NCBI GenBank assembly: GCA_947475225.1 | Contig: CANJMQ010000015.1 | Coordinates: 1 to 59,312, forward strand | Source: Bradyrhizobiaceae bacterium | Lineage (GTDB): Bacteria > Pseudomonadota > Alphaproteobacteria > Rhizobiales > Aestuariivirgaceae | DNA: 59,312 nt | Direction: 5' to 3' | Shown here: positions 1 to 8,334 of the stretch, in pieces | How the letters are laid out: every line of letters starts with the position of its first letter | Position numbering within the stretch: position 1 is the stretch's first letter | The notes under the pieces: generated by a model | Seen by the model: the letters and a program-made list of their open reading frames with translations, nothing else | Told to the model about the DNA's origin: nothing | The model's database searches: none | Position numbers and translations under genes: made by a program

Positions 1-196
1 GCTGGTCGTAATGGATGACAGCGCGTCCTGACTCGCTCAGCAGCTTGTAAGAATCGACATAGTTGTGCGCGGCACCCGGGCCGCCGTGCAGGATGAAAAC
101 AGGCGGCCTGTCGCTCGCCAGATCGCCCGTTACGCGATACCAGGTTTCACCGGCGCCGAACTTGGCGCGGCCCTCTATCTGCTTTGCGTTCGTCAC
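1..196 (-). CDS. Alpha/beta hydrolase, proline iminopeptidase-like (N-terminal part only)
   Basis: Only the first 65 codons lie in the window; the rest is beyond base 1. The reading frame starts at a GTG (196) with GGGGAG five bases upstream, which fixes the start. Residues 37-41 are HGGPG, the oxyanion-hole motif of the S33 proline iminopeptidase/epoxide-hydrolase group, after a beta-strand (PVFIL). The catalytic Ser, Asp and His are not visible, so peptidase versus other hydrolase activity cannot be decided. The family cleaves N-terminal proline or other small amides and esters in the cytoplasm. It is transcribed away from everything else in the window. Confidence 0.8.
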   Translation of the reverse strand, partial: MTNAKQIEGRAKFGAGETWYRVTGDLASDRPPVFILHGGPGAAHNYVDSYKLLSESGRAVIHYDQ

Positions 197-992
197 GTTG
201 TCTCCCCACAGCATCGCTCGGATTAGAACGCTAGACCGGCTGCGTCGGATTTGGCAACACGTCTGCTGCGGCTGGGCCCTGAGTTTTTGGCAGGCAGAAT
301 TGATCAGCCCCCAACGAGTGGTCCGGTTCGAATGTTAGTGCGTGATTGGCTTGGGCGCCAGCGCGGGCGGCGAAGCCGGTCGGGGTAGCGCAGCCGCCCG
401 CGCGGACTGTGGAATAAAGACCTCCTGAACTGCCTGGCCAGCGGCGGTCTGGTGATCCAAGGGATTTAGAGAAACAGCACTTCCGAAGAATATCTTCATT
501 CCACTCGCGGGATTCGAACTACATGAAAATTGGATCCCAATAGTATCTATGACTTGCAGGCAGAGAGTGTTAGCTGCCAGCACCTTCTCCTCCGCCATTT
601 ACCATTATAGGGTATCATCCCTCCCTCATGACGTCACGAATGCCTTTGGTTGAAAGGCGTTCAGTTGCGTCATCCGAAAAGCTGAGACAGCGCCACAGTC
701 CAAAATCGGTCTCAGAAGGCCCGCCGTGTCATCCCGAGCGTACTTCACCGAAATCGGTACGGTCGGAAGATATCACGATATTTGAATTATCAAAAAATCC
801 GCATAGCCGTAGTTCTGTAATTGGGTCTCTCGCTCTCGAAAGGACTAAAATCTCCTGTGCGGTTGCTGGAGGGTATCTCTGGGGCACGCAGGACTGCGCT
901 CCATCGTCGTGCCCGGGACGGCTTCAGAAGTTGTTGGGGTTGCCAGTGCCGATGAAGCCGCAAGTCATGTGTGTCCTTGAAATGCCGATGCA
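197..992. other. Intergenic stretch, about 800 bases, no convincing gene
   Basis: This stretch holds a GC-rich inverted repeat with 11-bp arms (GCGCGGGCGGC, 361-371, pairing with 393-403) and a 21-base loop, without a T-tract. It also holds one weak minus-strand reading frame (335-598, listed separately). Around 720-770 there are short AATCGGT-type direct repeats and a CATCCCGAGC string of the kind common in alphaproteobacterial extragenic DNA. The reading frames that cover 628-996 lack a ribosome-binding site and family resemblance. Confidence 0.5.
335..598 (-). CDS. Possible small hypothetical protein
   Basis: An 87-codon frame not recognised as any family. Its ATG (598) lies six bases after a perfect TATAAT on the minus strand (604-609), so transcription could begin at the ATG itself and give a leaderless message. 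No convincing -35 is visible. An internal GTG five codons in has GGAGGAG just upstream and is an alternative start. The C-terminus is Ala/Pro-rich and overlaps the GC-rich inverted repeat at 361-403. It has no linked partner gene. It may be an accidental open frame. Confidence 0.2.
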   Translation of the reverse strand: MAEEKVLAANTLCLQVIDTIGIQFSCSSNPASGMKIFFGSAVSLNPLDHQTAAGQAVQEVFIPQSARAAALPRPASPPALAPKPITH

Positions 993-1631
993 TTAGGCCC
1001 GGTGGCGGGCGAGGAAGCGGTTCATTTCGCGCTGCTGGGGTGCGTGGCCGCTGAAAACCTCTATGTAGGTCGACATGCGTGCGAGGCGTAGCTCCAACTC
1101 TTCGGAGGTCTGCATGGAGATGTAGCCGATCTGGGTGAGATAGACGGTGCGAGCTCTGACGCCGGCAGAGATCTCACTGTAACCGAAGCGCCGGAAGAGG
1201 TCTGACAGGGCAGCAAGCCGCAGCTCGTCCGCTGTCTGAACCTCGGCCTGCACCTCGGGCGACTGGAGCGCCCAGCTCCTCACCGCGAACTCGAACTGCG
1301 AGTCGAAGACCGTCGTGTCGAACCAGCAGTCGCTGACGTTGAGCAGGCCCTCGACCAGCGTCTCGGCATAGCTGTTGGTCTGCCTGATGAAGTTACCGGT
1401 GTTCTTGTCTCTCCACAGGCGGAGCAGCCCGACGAGCAGTTCCTCGCGATCCTTGAAGAACCAGTAGAAACTGGTGCGCGAGAGATTGAGCCGCTTGGCC
1501 ATCAGCAGGATACGCACGGAATCCACCCCGGACTCCAGAAGCACGTCGTAGGCGGCCGTCAGCCAGGCTTCCGGAGAGCCGCGCCAGCCATTTGCCCCCG
1601 TCTTCTGATCCATTCTGTTTTCGTAGTCCAT
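993..1631 (-). CDS. TetR-family transcriptional regulator
   Basis: A protein of about 212 residues with an N-terminal TetR helix-turn-helix at about residues 15-65: an Ala-Trp-Leu-Thr-Ala-Ala helix, then the recognition helix and the SRTSFYWFFKDREELL segment typical of the family. The C-terminal ligand domain is not assignable. The start is ambiguous: ATG at 1631 or ATG at 1613, neither with a strong ribosome-binding site. The open frame runs much further upstream, but that extension overlaps the divergent flavoprotein gene and is not believable. It is divergent from the flavoprotein gene at 1758 with palindromes between, so it probably represses that gene and itself. Confidence 0.88.
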   Translation of the reverse strand: MDYENRMDQKTGANGWRGSPEAWLTAAYDVLLESGVDSVRILLMAKRLNLSRTSFYWFFKDREELLVGLLRLWRDKNTGNFIRQTNSYAETLVEGLLNVSDCWFDTTVFDSQFEFAVRSWALQSPEVQAEVQTADELRLAALSDLFRRFGYSEISAGVRARTVYLTQIGYISMQTSEELELRLARMSTYIEVFSGHAPQQREMNRFLARHRA

Positions 1632-1664
1632 TGCTGCACGGTCGACAAGAAAAATGGACTCTGC

Positions 1665-1712
1665 TGTCATCAAAAATGACAATCTAGGAGATAAACTTGA
1701 CATACATGTCAA
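1665..1712. promoter_or_regulatory. Palindromes between the TetR and flavoprotein genes (candidate operators)
   Basis: Two inverted repeats share the half-site TGACA/TGTCA. One is TGTCAT-N5-ATGACA (1665-1681); the other is TTGACATACATGTCAA (1697-1712, 7-bp arms around AC). They sit in the short divergent space between the TetR gene and the oxidoreductase, where TetR proteins normally bind. Two sites with the same half-site suggest cooperative autoregulation. This is inference from position and symmetry. Confidence 0.6.
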
Positions 1713-1757
1713 ACACTTTGCACAGTGGGTTCTTGATTTCATGGGAGCCTCTCCGGC

Positions 1758-3782
1758 ATGCCGAACGACCCTCTTCTTCAGCCATTCAAGCTGAAGCACC
1801 TGACCCTGCGCAATCGGCTCATGACGACCTCGCATGAACCCGCCTATCCGGAAGACGGCATGCCGAAAGGCCGCTACCGCTCCTATCACGCAGAGCGCGC
1901 CAAGGCGGGCATCGCCCTCACTATGACAGCGGGCTCCGCCGCGGTCGCGAAGGACAGTCCACCCGTCTTTAACAACATCCTCGCCTACAAGGATGAGGTG
2001 GTGCCGTGGATGAAGCAGCTGGTCGACGAGTGCCACGACCATGGCGCTGCGGTGATGATCCAGCTTACCCATCTTGGCCGCCGCACCCGCTGGGATAAGG
2101 CGGACTGGCTGCCGGTGATGGCGCCCACACTTATGCGCGAGCCTGCGCATCGCGCCTTCCCTAAGCTCATCGAAGACTGGGACATCGCGCGTATCACGTC
2201 CAACTTCGCCGATGCCGCGGAGCGCATGAAGGCGGCAGGCGTGGATGGCGTAGAGTTCGAATCCTATGGGCACTTGCTTTCGCAGTTCTGGTCACCGATG
2301 AGCAACCATCTGACGAATGAATATGGCGGCTCGCTGGAAAACCGCATGCGCTTCTCGCTCGAGATGCTGGCCGCCGTTCGCGAACGTGTCGGCCCTGATT
2401 TCGTTCTTGGTGTGCGCTACGTCGCAGATGAGCTGAGCCCGGCAGGCTACGACAAGTCGGAAGGGATCGAGATATCCCGGCGCCTCAAGGCCAGCGGCCT
2501 GATCGACTTCTTGAACGTCACGCAGGGCCACATCGAGACGGATGCGGGTCTCACAGACAACATACCCATCATGGGAATGGCGAGTGCGCCGCATTTGAAC
2601 GCAGCAGGCGAGGTGCGGGCGGTCACGCGCTTCCCTGTGTTCCATGCGACGCGCATCCAGGACGTGGCGACGGCACGCTATGCGATTGAAACCGGTAAGG
2701 TCGACATGATTGGCATGACACGTGCCCACATGGCCGACCCTCACATCATGCGCAAGATATTGGAAAAGCGCGAACACGACATTCGCCCCTGCGTAGGTGC
2801 CAACTACTGCCTCGACCGCATCTATCAAGGCGCCATGGCGCTTTGCATTCACAATCCCTCCACGGGGCGCGAAGAAACGCTGCCGCACGATATTCCGAAG
2901 GCATCCGCGCGGAAGAAGATTGTGGTGGTGGGGGCTGGCCCTGCCGGGCTTGAGGCGGCGCGTGTGGCCGCTGAGCGAGGTCATGAAGTGGTGGTGTTCG
3001 AGGCTGCTTCCAAGGCCGGAGGCCAGATCCTGCTGACCGCACAAAGCCCACGGCGCCGCGAGATGATGGGCATCATCGACTGGCGCGTAGCTCAATGCGA
3101 GGCGAAGGGCGTCACCATCCACTATAACAGTTGGGCGACGGCCGGCACCGTTTCCGCCGAGACCCCCGACGCGGTCATCATCGCCACCGGCGGCCTGCCC
3201 AATGTCGAGACGCTGGAGGAGGGGCGCGACCTCGTCATCTCCGCCTGGGACATCATCAGCGGCGACGTGAAGCCGGGCAGCAACGTGCTGATCTATGACG
3301 ATGCCGGTGACCACGCGGGCCTGCAGGCCGCCGAGGTTATAGCTAAGGCCGGCGGCAAGGTCGAGATCATGACGCGTGACCGCTCCTTTGCGCCGGAGGT
3401 GATGGCCATGAATCTCGTGCCCTACATGCGCGAACTGCAGAAGCGGGACGTCACCTTCACCGTCACCTATCTAGTCGAAGCCGTGAAGCGCAGCGGCAAC
3501 CACCTGCTTGCCGTGATCGGCAGCGACTACGGCGGCATCACCAAGGAGCAGTTCCATGACCAGATCATCGTCAACTACGGTACCAAGCCGTCTGACGATC
3601 TCTACTTCGAACTGAAACCCCTTTCGGCCAATCGCGGGGCCGTGAATCACGAACTGTTGATCAACGGCCAACCGCAGCAGTGGACCGAAGGCTTCCAGCT
3701 CTACCGTATCGGTGATGCCGTGGCGGCCCGCAACACCCACGCAGCCATCTATGAAGCCAACCGCTTGGTGCGGACCATGTGA
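1758..3782 (+). CDS. TMADH/Old-Yellow-Enzyme-type FMN/FAD oxidoreductase, N-methyl-amine demethylase-like
   Basis: A 674-residue protein with three parts: an N-terminal FMN TIM barrel (about 5-340), an iron-sulphur segment, and a C-terminal FAD/NAD(P)-binding half beginning at VVVGAGPAGLEA (about 389-400). The order matches trimethylamine dehydrogenase, 2,4-dienoyl-CoA reductase and the dimethylglycine/N-methylproline demethylases (DgcA, StcD), which it most resembles by eye. The usual CxxCxxC-x(11-12)-C cluster site reads C345, A348, C351, C363, so the second cysteine is alanine. Expected role: oxidative removal of an N-methyl group or enoate reduction in the cytoplasm. It is divergent from TetR, which likely controls it. 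The exact substrate is unknown. Confidence 0.85.
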   Translation: MPNDPLLQPFKLKHLTLRNRLMTTSHEPAYPEDGMPKGRYRSYHAERAKAGIALTMTAGSAAVAKDSPPVFNNILAYKDEVVPWMKQLVDECHDHGAAVMIQLTHLGRRTRWDKADWLPVMAPTLMREPAHRAFPKLIEDWDIARITSNFADAAERMKAAGVDGVEFESYGHLLSQFWSPMSNHLTNEYGGSLENRMRFSLEMLAAVRERVGPDFVLGVRYVADELSPAGYDKSEGIEISRRLKASGLIDFLNVTQGHIETDAGLTDNIPIMGMASAPHLNAAGEVRAVTRFPVFHATRIQDVATARYAIETGKVDMIGMTRAHMADPHIMRKILEKREHDIRPCVGANYCLDRIYQGAMALCIHNPSTGREETLPHDIPKASARKKIVVVGAGPAGLEAARVAAERGHEVVVFEAASKAGGQILLTAQSPRRREMMGIIDWRVAQCEAKGVTIHYNSWATAGTVSAETPDAVIIATGGLPNVETLEEGRDLVISAWDIISGDVKPGSNVLIYDDAGDHAGLQAAEVIAKAGGKVEIMTRDRSFAPEVMAMNLVPYMRELQKRDVTFTVTYLVEAVKRSGNHLLAVIGSDYGGITKEQFHDQIIVNYGTKPSDDLYFELKPLSANRGAVNHELLINGQPQQWTEGFQLYRIGDAVAARNTHAAIYEANRLVRTM

Positions 3783-3988
3783 GGCATTCGCGCATCAACC
3801 GCCTCTTCCTGCTGGCGCTGCGCCTTTGGGCTCAAGGCGAGGAGCTCTGCAAGCCGATCCTTGGTGCCGCTCTTGGGCCAGCGTCGCTTCCCACATGAGG
3901 GCAAGAGCGATGGCGCGCGGGAGAAAGCCTCGAGTGCTTCAAGGAAGGAGGCGCTGGGCGCAAGCCCAAGCCAACTATTCACCACAAT

Positions 3989-4939
3989 TCAAATGAGTCC
4001 AGTCTTTGGGGCCTGATCGCGGGTGAGGGGGAACTCCGCTTCGCGAAGCCCTGGGATGCCGGTTTCAATTGCAAATAGTGAACCGCCGGGGCCTTGTTCA
4101 TCGTCCGCCTTTTGCACGCCGGGGCTCCAGCCGGTGGTCACAAAGAGTGTGGTCATGTCGGGGCCGCCGAGGCACATGCTGGTGACCGCCGGACAGGGTA
4201 GTTCGATCACAGACACGACGCCGCCATCCGGTGCGTAGCGCGTCAATCGGCTGGCGCCATAATGGGCACACCACACGCCGCCCTCGGCATCGACAGTGAG
4301 GCCGTCGGGTATCCCGTCATCCACCGTCATGCTGGCGAAGACCCTGCGATTGCGGAGACGAGGGCTGTCAGGGGCAAGATCATAAGCGAGGATCCGCCGC
4401 CCATAGCTATCGCTGAAATAGAGGACATCGCCACCGGGCGAGAAGGCGGGCCCGTTGCACGCAGTGAAGCCGCTGTCGCCCACCGTCGCGCGGCCCGTCA
4501 CGTCAACGCAGTAGAGAATGCCGCGCGGTTCTGCACAGGCAAGGTCGAGCGTTCCGACCCAGAGGCGGCCATAGCGGTCGAGCTTGCTGTCATTGTAGAG
4601 GACTGCCTCGCGTCCCGCATTGGGATCGCAGAAGGGCGTGAAGGATGAGGTGGCGGGATCGAACAGCACGAGCCCCGTATCGACTGACAGCATCAAGCGG
4701 CCGCCCCTGACGAACACAAAGGAACTGATGAACTCGGTGCCGGGAATCGTCCAGTTCTCAACCGGCTGGCCTGCCCTCATACGATGTAGAATGGGGCCGT
4801 AGACATCAACCCAGTAGATGGCCTGCTCGCCCGCATGCCACATGGGGCTTTCGCCGAGGCGGTCTCGGGTCTGGGCGAAGAATTCGGGAACGAGGCTCGT
4901 CATCATATGATCAGTTGCAACTGAGACGTCCAAGATCAA
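3989..4939 (-). CDS. SMP-30/gluconolactonase family protein
   Basis: A 316-residue six-bladed beta-propeller of the SMP-30/Gluconolactonase/LRE family. Family features are the early LGESPMW motif (metal-binding Glu), repeated GRLWVGT and PDGLTVDAEGGVW blades, and the Asn/Asp residues that bind the divalent metal. The start is probably TTG (4939), because GGAGA lies a few bases upstream; an ATG-ATG at 4906 has no such site. Members hydrolyse sugar lactones or other esters. It lies 21 bases behind the LysR gene in the same direction, so it is probably cotranscribed with it and may serve the catabolic cluster on the other side. Confidence 0.85.
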   Translation of the reverse strand: MILDVSVATDHMMTSLVPEFFAQTRDRLGESPMWHAGEQAIYWVDVYGPILHRMRAGQPVENWTIPGTEFISSFVFVRGGRLMLSVDTGLVLFDPATSSFTPFCDPNAGREAVLYNDSKLDRYGRLWVGTLDLACAEPRGILYCVDVTGRATVGDSGFTACNGPAFSPGGDVLYFSDSYGRRILAYDLAPDSPRLRNRRVFASMTVDDGIPDGLTVDAEGGVWCAHYGASRLTRYAPDGGVVSVIELPCPAVTSMCLGGPDMTTLFVTTGWSPGVQKADDEQGPGGSLFAIETGIPGLREAEFPLTRDQAPKTGLI

Positions 4940-4960
4940 TGTTTCTCCGGATTGCCATCA

Positions 4961-5857
4961 TCACGCGACAATCCATTCAATGAGCTTGCTGATGGCTGCC
5001 CGCTGGCTCTTGTTTTTGGGTTGGACCAGGCAGTAGGGCTGACCTAGCGCAACTGACGTCTCTGACACTGGAACAAGACGGCCAGCCTTGAGTTCCTCAG
5101 CTGCCATGGAACGTTGACCAAGCGCCACGCCCAGCCCGTCGCGCGCCAGGTTAAGAGCCAGGTTCGACATGCCGACCTGATAGCCCTTGGTTGCCACGGG
5201 CCTCGCAACGCCGGTTTTTGCAAACCACTCTTGCCACGTTGGATGTGACATGAAACTCGGTCCCCAATTGGTATGGATCAAGTCCTCATCCGGCACTGCC
5301 TCCATCTTCAAGGTCCTCGCACGCGGATTGCGCACAAAATAGGCCTCGCTGCAAAGCGGCATCACTTCATCTTGGAGGAGTTGCGTCGAGATCATTTCGG
5401 GATACAGTCCAGTCCCATAGGAAATTCGCAAGTCGATCTTGTGGCGGGCAAAATCCACGGGATCATCTTCAATCCGAAGGTCAAAACGCACCGGATTGTG
5501 CTGCAAGGAATAACCGACAAGTCGTGGGACCAGCCAACGCTCGGCGAATGAGCTCACACAGCTTATTACAAGCCGTGAGCGTGTCGTTCCGGATTTTACC
5601 TGCTCCGTGAGTGTCGAAATCGACAGCAATGACTCGGATATGCCGGCCTGAACGGCCTGACCCGCATCCGTCAGCACAACCCGGTTGTTGTGTCGCGAGA
5701 ACAGCTTCTTACCGAGGTAATCCTCAAGGTTTCTGACATGCTGACTGACGGCGGCTGGCGAAACGTGAAGCTCAAATGCAGCCGCGACGTAACTGCCGGT
5801 GCGGGCCGCGGCTTCAAAGGCACGAAGCGCGTTCAGTGGAGGGAGGTTGAGGGGCAT
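4961..5857 (-). CDS. LysR-family transcriptional regulator, GcvA-like
   Basis: A 298-residue protein with an N-terminal winged HTH: LNALRAFEAAARTGSYVAAA, then VSPAAVSQHVRNLEDYLGKKLF, the GcvA-subgroup signature. The effector-binding domain (about 90-295) is of the periplasmic-binding-protein fold. It is divergent from the oxygenase/M24 cluster, with a LysR-type dyad in the 100-base spacer, and upstream of the SMP-30 gene. Its expected job is substrate-responsive activation of the cluster at 5961-17025. The co-inducer is unknown. It is full length. Confidence 0.92.
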   Translation of the reverse strand: MPLNLPPLNALRAFEAAARTGSYVAAAFELHVSPAAVSQHVRNLEDYLGKKLFSRHNNRVVLTDAGQAVQAGISESLLSISTLTEQVKSGTTRSRLVISCVSSFAERWLVPRLVGYSLQHNPVRFDLRIEDDPVDFARHKIDLRISYGTGLYPEMISTQLLQDEVMPLCSEAYFVRNPRARTLKMEAVPDEDLIHTNWGPSFMSHPTWQEWFAKTGVARPVATKGYQVGMSNLALNLARDGLGVALGQRSMAAEELKAGRLVPVSETSVALGQPYCLVQPKNKSQRAAISKLIEWIVA

Positions 5858-5894
5858 TCCGGCTTGGCCTAATTTTTCTGAGGCAAGGTAACAT

Positions 5895-5912
5895 TTTGCA
5901 CGATTGTGTAAA
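5895..5912. promoter_or_regulatory. Candidate LysR binding site
   Basis: TTTGCACGATTGTGTAAA is an imperfect dyad (TTT-CAC / GTG-AAA) with the T-N11-A layout of LysR sites. It is located in the divergent promoter space between the LysR gene (start 5857) and the NTF2-like gene (start 5961). Function is inferred from position and symmetry only. Confidence 0.5.
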
Positions 5913-5960
5913 GCCCATTGCCGAGTGTATTCCAGAGGTGCAACTTTGAGAGGCTCTCAA

Positions 5961-6317
5961 ATGGCTGACCGTTTCGCCTTTCGCTCGCAATACATTGCGG
6001 GTTGGTATGAAATGGATGCGGAGAAACTTGTTTCCGCGACCCGGGACGATTTTATCTTCGACGACCCGGCTGAACCAGCACCAGTTTCGAAGTCTGGCCT
6101 TCAGGAATACATGTGGCGATGGCAGAAGCATGCCGAATTCAAAACTGACTGGATTCTGGAACATCAGACGCGTGAAGACAAAGATGGTGTCCTGACGGAT
6201 TGGCTGTGGTGGGAAGTGGTCGGCACCAAATTGCGCGGCGCCGCGGTCGTCAAGACCAGCGATGCCGGCGTATTTCTGGAACGTATTGTCTATTTCAAAC
6301 GAGACCATGAGGTCTGA
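5961..6317 (+). CDS. NTF2/SnoaL-like domain protein
   Basis: A 118-residue single-domain protein that looks like a SnoaL/NTF2-like alpha+beta cone: an N-terminal helix with RSQYIAGWYEMDAEKLVSATRDDFIFDDP, then Trp-rich beta-strands. The ATG at 5961 follows GAGAGG at a suitable distance; an upstream in-frame extension lacks a ribosome site. Such proteins act as small isomerases, hydratases or oxygenase accessory subunits (ring-hydroxylating dioxygenase beta subunits share the fold). As the first gene of the catabolic cluster it could partner the Rieske protein two genes later, although its sequence does not look like a classical beta subunit. Confidence 0.7.
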   Translation: MADRFAFRSQYIAGWYEMDAEKLVSATRDDFIFDDPAEPAPVSKSGLQEYMWRWQKHAEFKTDWILEHQTREDKDGVLTDWLWWEVVGTKLRGAAVVKTSDAGVFLERIVYFKRDHEV

Positions 6318-6412
6318 CTCAGTTTTTCTAATGCTGCCTTAGTTCCTGCCCGGTTGAGAAATACGGCATTTTCGATAGCTTCCTTGCCGTTGAATTGGAG
6401 GAGTGCGGAACT

Positions 6413-7201
6413 ATGCGCGAGATTTTGGACCTTGATGGTTATCCGCTGGATCGTCCGGGCAGTCCCGAATGGCATAAACTCGTCTCGCGCTGCCGCGCCG
6501 ATCTTGCCAGCGGTGGCATGTTCAACCTGGTGGATCTTATGAAGCCCGCTGCCATTGCACGTGCGATGGACGAGATCAGGCCGGTGATGGAATCGCTGTC
6601 CTTCGTCCACAAGCGCTCTCACAATGTCTATTTCAAGAAAGAGGTTCCGGGGCTCGCGGCTGATCATCCGGCATTACGTTTGGTCGACACGATGAGCCAC
6701 ACGGTGTGTGGCGATCAAATTTCGCAAGGCGTGTTGGCGTGGATTTATGAGTATCCGCAATTTGCCGTCTTTCTTGCCGCTTGCATGGAAAAAGAGACGC
6801 TTTACACCATGCGCGATCCACTGGCGCGTTTGAATGTCATGTCCTATCGCGAAGGCGAGGCGCTCAACTGGCATTTTGACCGGTCCGAGTTCACAACTAC
6901 CCTATTGTTGCAGAAACCCGAAGCGGGCGGAGAGTTTGAGTATCGCTCGAACATGCGCAGCGATTCAGACCCGAATTATGATGGCATTGCTCGATTGCTG
7001 GAAGGCAAGGACAAGGATCTCAAAGTGATGTCGGTCAATCCAGGCACGCTCAACGTGTTCAAGGGCAAGAACACGTTGCATCGCGTGACACCGGTCAAGG
7101 GACAAAAGGACCGCTACGTTGCTGTGTTCTCATATTATGAGCGCCCAGGTGTCGTGTTTTCGAAGGAGGATCAGCTTGGCTTCTACGGGCGGGCGGCATG
7201 A
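6413..7201 (+). CDS. 2-oxoglutarate/Fe(II)-dependent oxygenase, ArpA/BesD-like
   Basis: A 262-residue protein. The ATG at 6413 has GGAGGAG about ten bases upstream. The iron-binding facial triad is readable: H154 and D156 (NWHFD), then H223 in the NTLHRVTPV segment, with R234 placed to bind 2-oxoglutarate. The layout resembles the ArpA/BesD-type oxygenases that act on free amino acids or small amines. In the halogenases of that group the triad Asp is replaced by Gly, so the Asp here predicts hydroxylation (or a related oxidation), not halogenation. The stop overlaps the next start (ATGA), so it is translationally coupled to the Rieske oxygenase. The substrate is unknown. Confidence 0.8.
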   Translation: MREILDLDGYPLDRPGSPEWHKLVSRCRADLASGGMFNLVDLMKPAAIARAMDEIRPVMESLSFVHKRSHNVYFKKEVPGLAADHPALRLVDTMSHTVCGDQISQGVLAWIYEYPQFAVFLAACMEKETLYTMRDPLARLNVMSYREGEALNWHFDRSEFTTTLLLQKPEAGGEFEYRSNMRSDSDPNYDGIARLLEGKDKDLKVMSVNPGTLNVFKGKNTLHRVTPVKGQKDRYVAVFSYYERPGVVFSKEDQLGFYGRAA

Positions 7202-8334
7202 TGACAATTGGCCATAGGGAGCTCGGCCAGGCACTCAAGCAGAGCGAGACATCTGGCTATGACGAGGCATGGTCTATGCCCAAGTCATACTATACCGACG
7301 AGAACGTACTCGCCCTGGAGCGCGACCACCTGTTTGCCAGGGAATGGATTTGCGTGGGCCGGGTCGAGGAAGTGCCAAAACCTGGCGACTACATGGTCTT
7401 CGTGCTGTGCAACGAGCCCATCATTGTCGTGCGGGGTGAAGACAACACTATCCGCGCCATGTCCAACGTCTGCCGCCATCGCGGGGCGCTGCTGGCTGAA
7501 GGGCGCGGCAACAACAAGCGTCTGGTATGTCCCTACCACCATTGGTCCTATGATCTTGAAGGCAAACTTGCCGGCGCTCCCCGCATGGAGGCGCATAAGA
7601 ATTTTGACAGATCGAATTGTCGATTGCCTCAGTTCGCGACGGAAGAGTGGAACGGCTTCCTCTTTGTCTGCCTGGCTGAAGGTGCACCGCCGCTAGCTCC
7701 ACGCTTGGCGCCACTCGCGAAGCTCATCCATAACTATCATGTGGAGCAGATGAAGGTGCTCTACGTGGCTGATGAAGTCTGGGAGACAAATTGGAAATGT
7801 CTGATCGAGAACTTCATGGAGGGGTATCATCTCTCGCCCCTGCATAAAACCACGCTTCACTTGGTGAACCCGACCCGGCTTTGCTCACACCTTCCGGCGG
7901 GCGAAAGCTACTTTGGCTATAATGCGGGCTATTCGCCCGACCTGCCGCGCTCGCAAAAGGGCCATCCCGATCTCACCGATGCCGAAGCTGACAACTGCGT
8001 GATGTTTGCCATTCCACCCGGGCTCGTGTCCGGCATCGGTGGCGACTACAGTTCCTTCATCTGCATCCAACCTGAAACGGCAAGTCGGGTTCGCGCCAAG
8101 CTGGGATTGATTTTCTATGGTGAAGACTGGCCGCAAGCGGCAGTTGATCATGCGGTCACGCTTTTCAATGCAACCATGGCAGAAGACAAGGCTGTCCTGG
8201 TTGATTTGATGCGCGGCATGGCGTCGAGCCATCATGCGCGGGGACCATTGGCACCAGCTGATTTTGAAGGACCCGTTCTGGATTTCTATAGATTTTACAG
8301 CAAGCGGCTGAGCCCCGTCCTGTCTGCGACATGA
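7198..8334 (+). CDS. Rieske non-haem iron oxygenase, large subunit
   Basis: A 378-residue protein. The Rieske [2Fe-2S] site is CRHRG...CPYHHW (C92, H94, C111, H114). The catalytic mononuclear iron site is in ENFMEGYHLSPLH (H211, H216). Length and motifs fit alpha subunits such as those that demethylate glycine betaine or stachydrine, or hydroxylate carnitine, as well as aromatic ring dioxygenases. No ferredoxin or reductase gene lies nearby, so electrons must come from elsewhere in the genome. It overlaps the oxygenase before it and the M24 gene after it by four bases, which argues for one pathway. Confidence 0.9.
   Translation: MMTIGHRELGQALKQSETSGYDEAWSMPKSYYTDENVLALERDHLFAREWICVGRVEEVPKPGDYMVFVLCNEPIIVVRGEDNTIRAMSNVCRHRGALLAEGRGNNKRLVCPYHHWSYDLEGKLAGAPRMEAHKNFDRSNCRLPQFATEEWNGFLFVCLAEGAPPLAPRLAPLAKLIHNYHVEQMKVLYVADEVWETNWKCLIENFMEGYHLSPLHKTTLHLVNPTRLCSHLPAGESYFGYNAGYSPDLPRSQKGHPDLTDAEADNCVMFAIPPGLVSGIGGDYSSFICIQPETASRVRAKLGLIFYGEDWPQAAVDHAVTLFNATMAEDKAVLVDLMRGMASSHHARGPLAPADFEGPVLDFYRFYSKRLSPVLSAT

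Noticed and set aside
501..520. T-loop-like GATTCGAAC string suggesting a tRNA or a tRNA-derived attachment site
   Set aside because: The flanking bases do not pair as a T-stem and no D-arm, anticodon arm, acceptor stem or CCA is present.
880..992. Possible protein relic on the plus strand (VVPGTASEVVGVASADEA)
   Set aside because: Too short, without a start or neighbours; cannot be told from chance.
1632..2273. Long upstream extension of the TetR frame
   Set aside because: It lies opposite the first 500 bases of the flavoprotein gene and the divergent promoter; TetR proteins are about 200 residues.
2292..3314. Long minus-strand frame inside the flavoprotein gene
   Set aside because: Antisense shadow in GC-rich coding DNA, no ribosome site or family features.
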